NCBI GenBank assembly: GCA_024681475.1
Contig: JAILAT010000035.1
Span: 1 to 64,000, forward strand
Direction of reading: 5' to 3'
DNA from: Bacteroidales bacterium
GTDB taxonomy: Bacteria > Bacteroidota > Bacteroidia > Bacteroidales > P3
DNA length: 64,000 nucleotides
In this document: in pieces, positions 44,519-54,020 of the stretch
How the letters are laid out: every line of letters begins with the position of its first letter
Numbering within the stretch: position 1 is the stretch's first letter
Program-made: the position numbers and the translations under genes
The notes under the pieces: model-generated
Told to the model about the DNA's origin: nothing
The model's database searches: none
Seen by the model: only the letters and a program-made list of their open reading frames with translations

Positions 44519-44770
44519 CTATTTTTCGGAATGCACCGAGCACTCGTTGAAGATGTCAATCTGTATGGAGTCGAAGATATCCAACTGGTTCTTGGGGCTT
44601 TTGCCCTCTTCGACGGGCAGGTCGTGCAGCGCGCTATGCAGCAGGCGTTTGGCTGCCAATGGACGGACGACATCATGCTGCTGGGCATAGCGTGTAAGCT
44701 TCTCATAGTCCCGTTCCGAGAGAGTGACGGTGATTTTGGTCGACTTCTTGGTCTGTTTTTTCTGTGCCAT
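44519..44770 (-). CDS. Small ribbon-helix-helix-like protein
   Basis: 83 residues. A Lys-rich start is followed by TKITVTLSERDYEKLTRYAQ, the strand-turn-helix pattern of ribbon-helix-helix (CopG/Arc-type) proteins, then a second helix LAAKRLLHSALHDLPVEE and an acidic tail. No partner toxin is adjacent; atpB lies 206 bases downstream on the same strand. It may be a DNA-binding regulator. A -7 box lies at 44794-44801. Confidence 0.68.
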   Translation of the reverse strand: MAQKKQTKKSTKITVTLSERDYEKLTRYAQQHDVVRPLAAKRLLHSALHDLPVEEGKSPKNQLDIFDSIQIDIFNECSVHSEK

Positions 44771-44793
44771 ATTTTATGGTCTGAAATTTTTTG

Positions 44794-44801
44794 CAAAGTT
44801 A
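44794..44801 (-). promoter_or_regulatory. -7 box for the ribbon-helix-helix gene
   Basis: Minus-strand TAACTTTG matches TAnnTTTG, 24 bases before the ATG at 44770. No -33 match. Confidence 0.5.
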
Positions 44802-44880
44802 GCAACAAATTGTCGTTCACCGCACTCCGCGTGCAGTGAATTAATAACAGCCTCCTGTTGAAAGCGTTCGCCACAGCACA

Positions 44881-44941
44881 GCGGAGGGCATCTCGTTGTG
44901 AGATGCCCTCCGCTTGGGTAAGCCCTTGCCGATGCAAGGGC
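44881..44941 (-). terminator. Two tandem hairpins after the DUF2723 gene
   Basis: First stem 44881-44913: GCGGAGGGCATCTC / GAGATGCCCTCCGC, loop GTTGT. Second stem 44922-44941: GCCCTTGC / GCAAGGGC with loop CGAT. They lie 31-92 bases after the stop. Neither has a long T run, so strength is unclear. Confidence 0.6.
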
Positions 44942-44972
44942 GATAGTGTTATCTGCCTCAGTGGCAAGCAGT

Positions 44973-47900
44973 TTACTGCATTCTCGACAGCACCTTGGTG
45001 ACTGCGGCATCGGCTGTTGCCAAGCGCTGGATATTGGCTTGGTCGGCAGCCTGGAAGGCCTTCTCGCCCTCGTCGGTGAGCACCGACTCGGGACGTCCGG
45101 TGAAACTCTGGCGCAGGCCTGCCAATTCGGACAAGAAGTAGTCGTTCAGCTGCTTCATAGGACTCACATTCTGACCCTTTTCGCCCTTGAACTGATCCAG
45201 ATAAGCGTTGTGCTTGCTGTAGTAGTCGACAATGTCGCACCACACACGGTAGGCGTTCACCTGGTCGCCCAAGTTGGCATAGATCAGCACCATATTGATG
45301 GCAAAGCGGTCGTTGTAGAAGCGTGTGCTGGGGAAGTATTTTTCCGCCATGGCGACAAGCTTTTTGGCTGCGAGGGTATCGCCCTCCTCCAGTTTCTGCG
45401 AAGCCACCAGCACAAAGGTCTGGCGCTGCACCTGACCCATGTTCTCGCTAATGGGGTCGATATAGATGTTTTTGTTCAGGTTGCCCCAAAGCAGCGTGTC
45501 GCGGGTGCCGTCAGCGTTGACAGCGCCGTTGAGGAAATAGTCGGCAGTACGGTCGGTGTAGACGAACTGGCGACGCGTCTGCACGGGATACGGCACCAGC
45601 TTGTAGAGCATACCGTCGTTCACCGAATACTCATTGACCACGGGGAAGATGTTCTCAATGTAACCGGGGTTCATGATGAATACGGAACGCTCGAAGCGGT
45701 TGGTGCCGAGGAAGTCAAGCATCATCATCTCTTGGCGCATCAGGTATCCACGCGGCACATTGAGGTCGAAGTTGATGACATCGGGTATCGCCTCGGCCTC
45801 CTCGGCAGTGATGACACCTTTCTCAACGAGGACAGGCTTGTTGAGGGTGATTTTGAACTTGTTGGTAGGAATGAGCACCACGCTGTCGGCATTACGCTCG
45901 GCCTGGACATATTTCTTGCGGTCGTTGCGGACTTTCTCCAGGGCTTCTGTCACCTCCATGCGTTTGCCGTTGGGGTTGAACTGGAACACCTCATGGCCCA
46001 GACCATACATATCCTTCGGCAACGTAAAGCTCAATGCCTCAGACTCGTAGAGCGTATTGTAGAGCTGTTCCACATACCAGTGCATACCCGAGAGGGTGTA
46101 GTTGAGTATACGCACATCGGTGCGATAATGCTCGACCTCCTGGACATACCACAGGGGGAATGTGTCGTTGTCGCCGAAGGTGATGACCACTCCGTTCTCG
46201 TCGGCAAGGCCGAGATAGTTCTTGGCGAAATCGCGTGCCGCCGTCTTCTGCGAGCGGTCGTGGTCGTCCCAGTTCTCAGCGCAGAGAATGGCCGGCACAC
46301 CCATGCAGACGATGAACATCAGCGGCAGGACAATACCCTTGGGCAGCTTCAACATATTGACTATCAAATTGCACAGACAGACTATCAGTCCGACGCCACC
46401 CATCATCACCAGCACGAACCAGGCGCCGCCGAAGAGCAGAGTGGCAAGACCGCCTACAACGAGCAGAGCGCCAGAGCCTATCAGGAGGGGCATCAACTCC
46501 TTGAACTTCACCTTGCGGGTGCTCCAGTCGTAGATGGCATAGAGACCCAGTCCAATCCAAATGCAGAAGAAGTAGAAGGAGCCGACGAAAGCATAGTCAC
46601 GCTCACGAGGCTGCATAGGCGGCATGTTGAGGTAGATGGCGATGGCGAGACCTGTCATGAAGAACATGATGAAGGTGACGAAAGCATCCTTGGGACGGCG
46701 CACACAGTGGTAGAGCAGTCCGATGAGACCGAGCAGCAGCGGCAGCATGTAATACTTGTTGCGAGCCTTGTTCTGTGCCAAGTCGACAGGCAGGTTGTCC
46801 TGCGGACCCAAACGCTTGGCATCCACGAACTTGATGCCGCTAATCCAGTTGCCATTCAGGTAGTCGATGGTGGCATAGTGGGCACCCGCCTGGGTGACGT
46901 TGTCATTGAAATGATGACCCTGGATGTCGTTCTGGCGACCAGCGAAGTTCCACATGAAGTAGCGCCAATACATCCAGTTCAGCTGATAGCGGTGGAAGAA
47001 GACGCTGTTCTGCATAGCCGAAGGCTTCTCGCCGGCCAACGGACGGCCAGCCCAATATTCGTAGTAGAGCGGATGCTTGCGCGAGTTGTCGGGGCTCCAC
47101 ATGCGCGGCAATACACCCATGTGGTTCTTTTTGTACTTGTATTTCTGCTCATACGAGGCCACCTTGTAGTAGTCGCGGCCCTTGGCATCCTTCGAGCGTA
47201 TATATTTGGCGTAGCCCGTCTCCACACCGTTGGGGTTGCCGGCCGTGTAGTAGGCGCCATACAGGAAAGGAGTCTGGCCATACTGTTCGCGACCCAGGTA
47301 GGCGCGCATAGCCACAGCATCCTTCGGGGCGTTCTCGTTGAGCGGCGTGTTGGTATTGGCACGGATAATGAGCACGAAGAAAGTGCTGTAGCCAATAATG
47401 AGCATCACCATACCCAGAATGGAGGCGTTGACAACGGGACGGTTCTTGCCAAGGATGATGACGATGCCCACCCCTATCATAGCCAACAGCACGAAGATGA
47501 AGCCGAAGGAGAAATTGCCCGAGCCCATCTTGACGATGGTGAAGGTCAGGCAGATGACAGCCAAAATAGCGATATTGACAATGAGGAAGATAGACTTTCT
47601 TCCAGGCTTGTTCATCCAGTTCCACAGATGGTTGTTCAGCAGACCCCACAGCACGAAGACTGAGATGAGGATGAAATAGAAGAAGGTGCCGAAGTTGAAG
47701 CCAAAGTGCAGCTTGTTGACAAAGAAGACATCAAAGTCGGACGACAAGTTGACGATACCCGGGATGATGATCCACAGCACGATGGCCAGCAGCACCACCG
47801 AGATGGCGCCGCTGAGCAGGAAGCCCAGAATGCCGGTTTTCTTCCACTTCTTGAAATAGACCACATAGACGATGGCGGGGATTGTCAAGAGGTTCAACAG

Positions 47901-48482
47901 GTGGACGCCAATGGCCAGACCCACCAAGAAGCAGATGAGTATCAGCCAACGCAAGGCATACTTGTCGTCGGCCTGCTCCTCCCATTTCAGGATGGCCCAG
48001 AACACCACCGCCGTGAAAAACGACGACATGGCATAGACCTCACCCTCGACAGCCGAGAACCAATAGGTATCGGTGAACGTGTAGGCCAGAGCGCCCACGA
48101 CGCCGGAGGCGAAGACAGCCCACACCTTGCTGTTTTTCAGCGACAAATCTTCGGGGTTCACCATCTTCTTCGCCAGCATGGTGATGGTCCAGTAGAGGAA
48201 CATGATGCCCAGTCCGCTGCAGATGGCCGACATGCAGTTCACTGCAAACGCGGCATACTCCGACGAGGTCATCATGGAGAAGAGGCGACCGATGAGTTGG
48301 AAGGTAGGTGCTCCTGGAGGGTGACCCACTTGTAGCGTGTTTGCCGTGGCGATGTATTCGCCACAATCCCACCACGAGGCGGTGGCTTCGGCGGTCAGAA
48401 TGTACACCATACAGGCGATGATACCAATGAACAGGCCTATAAGGTTGTCCGCCAGATGATACAATTTCAGTTTTTTATCCAT
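44973..48482 (-). CDS. DUF2723 (TMEM260-like) O-mannosyltransferase-type membrane protein
   Basis: 1169 residues. The N-terminal half holds ten or more membrane helices, beginning LADNLIGLFIGIIACMVYIL. The family-defining segment TASWWDCGEYIATANTLQVG, followed by HPPGAPTFQLIGRLFSM, carries the catalytic-loop Asp/Glu of GT-C glycosyltransferases. The C-terminal half is soluble, with tetratricopeptide-like helices near the end (KKLVAMAEKYFPSTRFYNDR). The human relative TMEM260 is a protein O-mannosyltransferase, and in Bacteroidetes the family is tied to protein O-glycosylation. The exact acceptor is inferred. It follows arcA by 30 bases. Confidence 0.9.
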   Translation of the reverse strand: MDKKLKLYHLADNLIGLFIGIIACMVYILTAEATASWWDCGEYIATANTLQVGHPPGAPTFQLIGRLFSMMTSSEYAAFAVNCMSAICSGLGIMFLYWTITMLAKKMVNPEDLSLKNSKVWAVFASGVVGALAYTFTDTYWFSAVEGEVYAMSSFFTAVVFWAILKWEEQADDKYALRWLILICFLVGLAIGVHLLNLLTIPAIVYVVYFKKWKKTGILGFLLSGAISVVLLAIVLWIIIPGIVNLSSDFDVFFVNKLHFGFNFGTFFYFILISVFVLWGLLNNHLWNWMNKPGRKSIFLIVNIAILAVICLTFTIVKMGSGNFSFGFIFVLLAMIGVGIVIILGKNRPVVNASILGMVMLIIGYSTFFVLIIRANTNTPLNENAPKDAVAMRAYLGREQYGQTPFLYGAYYTAGNPNGVETGYAKYIRSKDAKGRDYYKVASYEQKYKYKKNHMGVLPRMWSPDNSRKHPLYYEYWAGRPLAGEKPSAMQNSVFFHRYQLNWMYWRYFMWNFAGRQNDIQGHHFNDNVTQAGAHYATIDYLNGNWISGIKFVDAKRLGPQDNLPVDLAQNKARNKYYMLPLLLGLIGLLYHCVRRPKDAFVTFIMFFMTGLAIAIYLNMPPMQPRERDYAFVGSFYFFCIWIGLGLYAIYDWSTRKVKFKELMPLLIGSGALLVVGGLATLLFGGAWFVLVMMGGVGLIVCLCNLIVNMLKLPKGIVLPLMFIVCMGVPAILCAENWDDHDRSQKTAARDFAKNYLGLADENGVVITFGDNDTFPLWYVQEVEHYRTDVRILNYTLSGMHWYVEQLYNTLYESEALSFTLPKDMYGLGHEVFQFNPNGKRMEVTEALEKVRNDRKKYVQAERNADSVVLIPTNKFKITLNKPVLVEKGVITAEEAEAIPDVINFDLNVPRGYLMRQEMMMLDFLGTNRFERSVFIMNPGYIENIFPVVNEYSVNDGMLYKLVPYPVQTRRQFVYTDRTADYFLNGAVNADGTRDTLLWGNLNKNIYIDPISENMGQVQRQTFVLVASQKLEEGDTLAAKKLVAMAEKYFPSTRFYNDRFAINMVLIYANLGDQVNAYRVWCDIVDYYSKHNAYLDQFKGEKGQNVSPMKQLNDYFLSELAGLRQSFTGRPESVLTDEGEKAFQAADQANIQRLATADAAVTKVLSRMQ

Positions 48483-48512
48483 AAATGTAAGATTAGATTT
48501 TCATGTCAGTCA

Positions 48513-49799
48513 CTAAAAAGCTTCGTCTCGACAGATGGGCATCGTCATGCATCGTGCGCCGCCGCCGCCGCGGGGCAGCTCGCTGGCGGCGAAAGTCACC
48601 ACACAGCGCTCGTAATCGTCGATGCTCACCTTGCCGGCAGCCACCTCCTCGGCCTTCAGCACAGCGAAGCCGGCCTTGTCCATGGCGTCGATGGTGTGGC
48701 TGTTGCGACGGTAGCCTATCACCTTGCCGGGAGCCAACGAGAAGAAGTTGGCGCCGCTGTGCCACTGCTCGCGCTGCTGCATCCACTCGTCGCTGCCGCC
48801 GCAGAACACGGGTTCCATCTCCATGCCTACGCATTTCAGCGCTTCGAGGATGTTGGCGCAGTCGTGGTAACGCACGGTGCCGTGGTCCATCTCAATCCAG
48901 GTGGTAGCCTTGCCGGCAAACTCGCCGGTCTTGTGAAGCATGGGCTCGTACATCATGCAGCGGTTACGGTCCAAGAAGGTGTAGACCATATCCAGATGGA
49001 TGAACGATTCCGGCGTGTGCGGCAGCTGCTGGACGATGATATTGAAGCGGCCATCCGTCTCGCCATCAGCGTTTTGGCGCCCGTTCTTGAAGTTTTCCAC
49101 CAGGTAGCGGATGCCGTCGGCGTTGGTGCGGATGCCCTCGCCGATGCACAGCAAGTCGCGGCGTCCGATGTGCACGTCGCCGCCTTCGGTGCGGGCGTTG
49201 TTGTTCCAACGCTGCGCGTTGAGGGTCTCGCAGCCGAAGAAATGCTCAAAGATGGCCTCGTAGATGATGTTCTCGCGCATACGCACATCGAACGACATGG
49301 AGTTGACCAGCACACGGTCGAACACCGACGACGAAGCGTCGCGGGTGAAGAACAGATTGTACAGCGGACGCAGCACATAGCGGCGTGCGGCATAGCGGTC
49401 GGGGTCCTTGCCTTTGCGGTAAGCGAAGCCCTCGATGAGTTCGGCGGCGAGGGTGCGGCTGTCGTGCTGCATCAGCTCATCGACCAGATACTCAGCCAGT
49501 TCGTTCTTGCAGCTCTTGCTGACAATCTCGTAGCGTACCGTCTGGTCGTCGAGCAGCTGCTCGAGCACATCCTGCACGTAAAACACCTTGGCCACGCGCT
49601 CGAAGACACCCGAGAAGTGCCTATATTCCTCATCGACAATGCGTTTGTTGAGTATATCGCTGTACAGGGCCTCGGTGGCATTACTGGGCGTCATGCGCTC
49701 AATCTCCACGCCGGGACGGTGCAGCAGCACAGCTCGCAAACGTCCTATTTCGGACGAGACGTTGACTCTAATATTATTATTTTTATTATTTGAAACCAT
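48513..49799 (-). CDS. arcA: Arginine deiminase
   Basis: 428 residues. Hydrolyses free arginine to citrulline and ammonia. Motifs in order: LRAVLLHRPGVEIERMTPSN, LFFTRDASSSV (substrate Asp), ARTEGGDVHIG (the ExGD motif), FIHLDMVYTFLD (catalytic His/Asp) and the nucleophile Cys417 in GGGGARCMTMP. Full length and complete catalytic set. Ornithine carbamoyltransferase (arcB), carbamate kinase (arcC) and an antiporter (arcD) are not adjacent. It lies upstream of DUF2723 on the same strand. Confidence 0.94.
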   Translation of the reverse strand: MVSNNKNNNIRVNVSSEIGRLRAVLLHRPGVEIERMTPSNATEALYSDILNKRIVDEEYRHFSGVFERVAKVFYVQDVLEQLLDDQTVRYEIVSKSCKNELAEYLVDELMQHDSRTLAAELIEGFAYRKGKDPDRYAARRYVLRPLYNLFFTRDASSSVFDRVLVNSMSFDVRMRENIIYEAIFEHFFGCETLNAQRWNNNARTEGGDVHIGRRDLLCIGEGIRTNADGIRYLVENFKNGRQNADGETDGRFNIIVQQLPHTPESFIHLDMVYTFLDRNRCMMYEPMLHKTGEFAGKATTWIEMDHGTVRYHDCANILEALKCVGMEMEPVFCGGSDEWMQQREQWHSGANFFSLAPGKVIGYRRNSHTIDAMDKAGFAVLKAEEVAAGKVSIDDYERCVVTFAASELPRGGGGARCMTMPICRDEAF

Positions 49800-49874
49800 A
49801 AACTATGCATTAATAATACGTACCGCCCTAGCATCCAAGACGCTACAGCGTTTTGAGATGCCAGTGCCGAAATG

Positions 49875-49882
49875 CAAATATA
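49875..49882 (-). promoter_or_regulatory. -7 box for arcA
   Basis: Minus-strand TATATTTG, a TAnnTTTG match 76 bases before the arcA ATG; no -33 match. The rest of this 183-base spacer is featureless. Confidence 0.5.
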
Positions 49883-49982
49883 CACAAAAATCCGAAAACA
49901 ATGAAGAAAAAGGCGTTTTTTTTTGCCAGAAAAAGCATAAACGCCGGCCGAACCCTTCAGGCTCTAGGGGCACACCCCTGCC

Positions 49983-50669
49983 CTACTCTTTCGCGTCGTG
50001 TGTCTGGTAGAGCAGCAAGGCGCCGGGGCTTTCCAGCACCACCTCGAAGCGCTCGCCAAGGGCCTCGTTGAGCGACCCTTCCCACCAGGAATGCAGGCAG
50101 CGGTGCTCTATGGGGTAGCGCAAGCCACTGACAGACAATATTATCCGTGGATCAAGGCAGAAGAGCGACACCTGTTGTCTGGTGAAGGAGCCGAAGCAAT
50201 AGCGTGCCTCTCCGTCGGACAGCAGCGGCAGGAAGCGGCCATAGTCGGTGAGCATCGTCACTTTCAGCGGTGCGCCGCCGGCAGTGGTCATGCGGGCATA
50301 TTCTGCCAAAAGGCTAACATTGCCCAGAGTATGGTCCTCGCGGAGCCCCGTGGCACCCAGGATGACGACCTCCTCGACACCCAGCGTCATGGCGTAGCGC
50401 ACCGACTTGGTCAGGTCGTTGCATTCCTGGTCGGTGTATCCCTCCACAAAGTGCAACTCGGCCCAGGGTGTCGTGCGGCGCTCAGCGAGCGAGTCGCCAT
50501 CGCCGACCACATGGACCTGGGGTTTATTGCTTTGTCCCAACAAATTGCTATCCAGAAGTTTGAGATAGGCCCCATCGCAGCACACTATCAGCGGGGCGCT
50601 TTTCAGGATTTGCAGCAATTCGGCACGGGAAGGGAACTGGCCGTTGGCCAAGATACAAGCTTGCTTCAT
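49983..50669 (-). CDS. thiN: Thiamine pyrophosphokinase
   Basis: 228 residues. Transfers pyrophosphate from ATP to thiamine, giving TPP. The N-terminal domain has LIVCCDGAYLKLLD and HVVGDGDSLAERR, the DGD motif of thiamine pyrophosphokinases, then DQECNDLTKSVRYAM and ILGATGLREDHTLGNVSLL. Start 50669 (MKQACILANGQFPS) overlaps the upstream pnuC-type gene by four bases (ATGA). It is the third gene of the TPP-riboswitch operon, which supports its role. Confidence 0.93.
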   Translation of the reverse strand: MKQACILANGQFPSRAELLQILKSAPLIVCCDGAYLKLLDSNLLGQSNKPQVHVVGDGDSLAERRTTPWAELHFVEGYTDQECNDLTKSVRYAMTLGVEEVVILGATGLREDHTLGNVSLLAEYARMTTAGGAPLKVTMLTDYGRFLPLLSDGEARYCFGSFTRQQVSLFCLDPRIILSVSGLRYPIEHRCLHSWWEGSLNEALGERFEVVLESPGALLLYQTHDAKE

Positions 50670-51295
50670 GACTTTTTCTCCTTTCTTTGTTCCAGTGCTT
50701 TGCGGCGCCACGAGAGAATGCCAAGCACACAAAAGACCTCATAGACAACGTATAACATCGCCGAGGCGTAGTTGCCGCTCATCCAGAACAACACCACCAT
50801 GATGGGCTCCACCAACATCCAGCATACCCACTGCTGCCAATATTTCTGCGCCAGCATCCACATGCCCACGATGCACAGCGCCGACGAGAAGCCGTCGAGC
50901 CACGACGAAAGGTTGATGTCGATGCCCTCGTGACCCTCGTTCAGCAGACGCAGCAGCCACCACAGCGCCACAGTGAGGACTGCCGTGACAGCCACCAGCA
51001 CAGGCACTTGCCACAGCGGACACGACCCGAAGGGGCGCTCCTCCTTGGTGCGGCTCTGCACGATACCTTTCCACACCAGAATGCCGTAGATGGACATCAG
51101 GAAATTGTAGATGCATATGGAGCCGTTGGCATAGAATCCGACACTGAAATCGATGACAATATAGAATGCCGACATCAGCAGACACAAAGGCCAAAACCAC
51201 CGGCTTGCCCTATATTCAGCAACGATATAGAACAAGCCGATGACGGCACCAATAATGTCGATGACATACAATTGGTAGTTGAACAGCGTTATCAT
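50666..51295 (-). CDS. PnuC-family vitamin transporter, probably thiamine (PnuT)
   Basis: Inner-membrane protein of 209 residues with about seven helices. IIGAVIGLFYIVAEYRASRW at the front and SIYGILVWKGIV are family patterns. WLDGFSSALCIVGMWMLAQK and NYASAMLYVVYEVFCVLGI lie in the second half. PnuC proteins take up nicotinamide riboside, riboflavin or thiamine by facilitated diffusion with trapping by phosphorylation. The TPP riboswitch and the adjacent thiN indicate thiamine here. Its start abuts the TonB receptor stop and its stop overlaps thiN. Confidence 0.9.
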   Translation of the reverse strand: MITLFNYQLYVIDIIGAVIGLFYIVAEYRASRWFWPLCLLMSAFYIVIDFSVGFYANGSICIYNFLMSIYGILVWKGIVQSRTKEERPFGSCPLWQVPVLVAVTAVLTVALWWLLRLLNEGHEGIDINLSSWLDGFSSALCIVGMWMLAQKYWQQWVCWMLVEPIMVVLFWMSGNYASAMLYVVYEVFCVLGILSWRRKALEQRKEKKS

Positions 51296-53536
51296 TTAGA
51301 AACGGTATATCAAACGGGCCATGAAGTTGCGGCCGGGCTGTTGCAGGAAGCCCTGCGAATGGTTGTAGTTGGCGGCGTTGGCCGTGTCGTCCCAACCTTC
51401 CCAGTCGCCTACCCAGGCGCTGAGACGGTAGTTGTGGTCGAGCAGATTGTTGACAAGCAGCTGAGCCTCAATCTCGTTGCTGCCTTTCAGGCGCCAGGTG
51501 TAGCCCGCCTTGATGTTAAGCAGGAAATAGGGGTCGATGGCATAGACTTCGCGGCTGGTGTTGTCGCCATACTGCTTGCCGACATATTTTCCAACAAGCT
51601 GCAGTTTAAGGTCTTTCAGCGGCGTGATGGTGGCAATGGCGGCACCGATGATCGACGGCGAGAGCGACAGGTCGGTGCTCTCGGTGTAGGTCTCATAAGC
51701 GAGTGCCCCTTCTGCAAAATCCGTGTAGGTGTAATCGATTATCTTGTTGGTGCTCAACGTCAAGTTGGCATCAATCCGGGCCCATTCGGTCAACTTCACG
51801 CCACCCATGGTCTCCAGACCGATGCGATAGCTCTTGTCCACATTCTCCATCAGGGCGTAGCCGCTGCTGCTGAGGTCACCCGACGGCGTCAGCTGGTCTT
51901 TGTAGAGCATGGCGTAACCGTTGACGCTCAGGTTCCAACGGCTTTTCTGTATCTGGTAGCCCAGCTCGATGTCGAGCATGTGCTCGGCCTTGATGGTGTC
52001 ACCGTTGCCGATGGCGTCCTTGATGTCGGCGCGGCGCGGCTCACGGTTGGAGATGCCGGCCACCAGATAGGTGCGCTGGTTGTCGTTGATGCGGTAGTTG
52101 AGACCCACTTTGGGGTTGAAGAAGAGATAGTTCTCGTTGAAATCCATGGCAAACAGGTCGTCGGCAGAACCTTCCAACTTGTAATTGACCACGCGCAGCT
52201 GCATATCGGCATAGCCGTTGAACGACTCGCTGAAATCGTAAGTGCCTTTGGCATAGAGGGAATTGTCAATCTTGTCGCCATTGTTGCGATACCATTCCAC
52301 TGGGCTGCCGATGTTGGTGTCGCGGCACCATTCGACAGTGCCGAAATGGGCTCCGTCATAATAGAGGAAGTTGTCGCCGAATGTAAGCGTGGAACGCTGG
52401 CCGTTGCGACGGACATTTACATTGGCAATGTAGGCGTTGTTGTCCATGCTCTTCTTGGTGATGAAGTCGCTACGACCGGCAAACGAGAAGCCGTATTTCG
52501 AGTATTTCTTGTCTTCCTTGTACTGTTCGTAGAAGCCGTCGCCGTGAGTGAAATCGAGGGCGCCATTGATGCTCCATGTATCGTTAAAAAGATGGGATAC
52601 ATACAATTGGTAGTGCTGCTGCCAGTAGTTGTCGGTCTCGTTGGGATAATAGCACGTTTGGCCGTCGAAGTGGAACATGCCGGCATCGTTGTAGGTGGGG
52701 TCGGCATCAAGGTCCTCTGCCGAGGCACCATTCCATGTGATGCCCGAACGCTGCTGTCCTACGATGGTCAGCAGCTTGACGATGGTGTTTTCACCATACC
52801 AAGACAAATTGCCGAAGAAGGAACGCTGTTCTGTCTGTCCGCCACGCAGATAGCCATCGCTGTTCAAGCCACTGGCAGCGACATCCAGCGCAAGGCCGCT
52901 GGCGGTGATGCCCGTACCAGCTGTGACGCTGTACTGGCGTGTCGACCAGCTGCCCAGGCCGAAGTCCACCACGCCGTAAGGATTGCCGGATGCATTGAGT
53001 GTCTGCATGTTGATGGCAGCGCCGAAGGCAGGGCTGCCGCCTGTCGAGGCACCCACGCCACGCTGTATCTGCAAACTCTGCGCCATGCCGCCCAAATTGG
53101 GGATATTATACCAGAACACCTCCTGGCTTTCGGCATCGTTCAAGGTTATACCATTGATATTCACATTTATGCGACTAGCATCGACACCACGGATGCGAAT
53201 CGATGTGGCACCCACCGAGCCGTTCTCGCCTGAGGCCACCACCGAAGGCTGTGTCTCCAGCATGAAGGGCAACGCCACATTGCCGCGGGCATCTTGCAGC
53301 TCACTTTTCGTTACAGTGCTGGTGGTCAACGGGGTCTTGTTGTCGGCACGCGTGTTACTGATAATCACCTTTTCCAGGCGCTGCACGCGCACGGTGTCGG
53401 TGTTCTGTTTGGTCGGTGTCTGACCAAAAACTGTGTTGCTGGCTGCTCCGAGCAGCAACGTCGTGCAGAGCACTTTGCTCCACACCTCGGCACATCGCTT
53501 CGTACGACGGGCCGTCGTCATGTTGTGTTTAATCAT
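51296..53536 (-). CDS. TonB-dependent receptor, probably for thiamine
   Basis: Outer-membrane receptor of 746 residues. A signal peptide ends near TVFGQ (about residue 39). A TonB-box-like stretch (DTVRVQRLEKVIIS) leads to the plug domain with LPFMLETQPSVVASGENG, SIRIRGVDASRINVNINGI and GMAQSLQIQRGVG. The 22-stranded barrel follows, ending in GFLQQPGRNFMARLIYRF with the C-terminal Phe. It is the first gene behind a TPP riboswitch, with pnuC-type and thiN genes downstream, so thiamine or its phosphates are the likely cargo. Confidence 0.92.
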   Translation of the reverse strand: MIKHNMTTARRTKRCAEVWSKVLCTTLLLGAASNTVFGQTPTKQNTDTVRVQRLEKVIISNTRADNKTPLTTSTVTKSELQDARGNVALPFMLETQPSVVASGENGSVGATSIRIRGVDASRINVNINGITLNDAESQEVFWYNIPNLGGMAQSLQIQRGVGASTGGSPAFGAAINMQTLNASGNPYGVVDFGLGSWSTRQYSVTAGTGITASGLALDVAASGLNSDGYLRGGQTEQRSFFGNLSWYGENTIVKLLTIVGQQRSGITWNGASAEDLDADPTYNDAGMFHFDGQTCYYPNETDNYWQQHYQLYVSHLFNDTWSINGALDFTHGDGFYEQYKEDKKYSKYGFSFAGRSDFITKKSMDNNAYIANVNVRRNGQRSTLTFGDNFLYYDGAHFGTVEWCRDTNIGSPVEWYRNNGDKIDNSLYAKGTYDFSESFNGYADMQLRVVNYKLEGSADDLFAMDFNENYLFFNPKVGLNYRINDNQRTYLVAGISNREPRRADIKDAIGNGDTIKAEHMLDIELGYQIQKSRWNLSVNGYAMLYKDQLTPSGDLSSSGYALMENVDKSYRIGLETMGGVKLTEWARIDANLTLSTNKIIDYTYTDFAEGALAYETYTESTDLSLSPSIIGAAIATITPLKDLKLQLVGKYVGKQYGDNTSREVYAIDPYFLLNIKAGYTWRLKGSNEIEAQLLVNNLLDHNYRLSAWVGDWEGWDDTANAANYNHSQGFLQQPGRNFMARLIYRF

Positions 53537-53545
53537 AAATGTTTT

Positions 53546-53620
53546 CCTCCGCCGGTATTATCCGGATCAGGTTCAAAGGGTATGTTCTCAGCCCCTGTTC
53601 AGGTTGGGCACCCCCTTTTG
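53546..53620 (-). promoter_or_regulatory. TPP riboswitch
   Basis: On the minus strand GGGGGTGCCC, CTGAGA, ACCCTTTGAACCTGATC, then GGATAATACCGGCG follow in order, which is the THI-box consensus. The 3' end runs straight into a Shine-Dalgarno-like GGAGG nine bases before the ATG, so control is probably of translation initiation, TPP binding sequestering the site. No T run follows that would suggest transcription termination. Confidence 0.93.
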
Positions 53621-54020
53621 GTTAATAAATAGGTTAACTAACTATTCTTCACCTCGTTGTCTGCTGTTGCAGACCTCCTTGGCGAGCCATGCTGCAAGCC
53701 GTGTAAGCGCTGTGTTGCCGCCTCGTCGTGGAGCGTTCCGGCCTCGCCGCCCGAAGGCATCGGCAAGTCCAAAATCGTTTGCAAAAGTACGAAGAAAAAA
53801 CGTAATGGCACATGGTGGAGCCATATTTTTTATGAATTAGATTTCAACCGTCCGCGTATCAGGCACACAAAAACACTGACAGACAGCACGTTCCGTCTCG
53901 CACTGCAAGACACGTGGGGCATCTCTCCTGCCATGCAATGGCCACAAAACACAATCCGGGCAGCGCCGTTTTGGTGCTGCCCGGAGATGTCTTTTTCCAA
54001 AAATCGAGGCTCGGGGAGAG
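53621..54020 (-). other. Leader and spacer upstream of the thiamine operon
   Basis: About 400 bases with no gene. It contains a -7 box TACTTTTG on the minus strand at 53789-53782 (no clear -33), a small hairpin at 53659-53674 (GTCTGC-TGTT-GCAGAC) in the leader, and the terminator hairpin at 53955-53985. The rest is unremarkable. Confidence 0.5.
53955..53985 (-). terminator. Hairpin after the 54021 gene
   Basis: Stem TCCGGGCAGC / GCTGCCCGGA, extended inside by GCC/GGT around TTTT-containing loop. On the minus strand it comes about 35 bases after the stop and is followed by a moderately T-rich stretch. Confidence 0.65.

Noticed and set aside
44946-47663. 905-codon open frame on the plus strand
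   Set aside because: It is a shadow of the DUF2723 gene. The same applies to 1248-3830 (-), 20230-22032 (-) and 35029-36627 (-).
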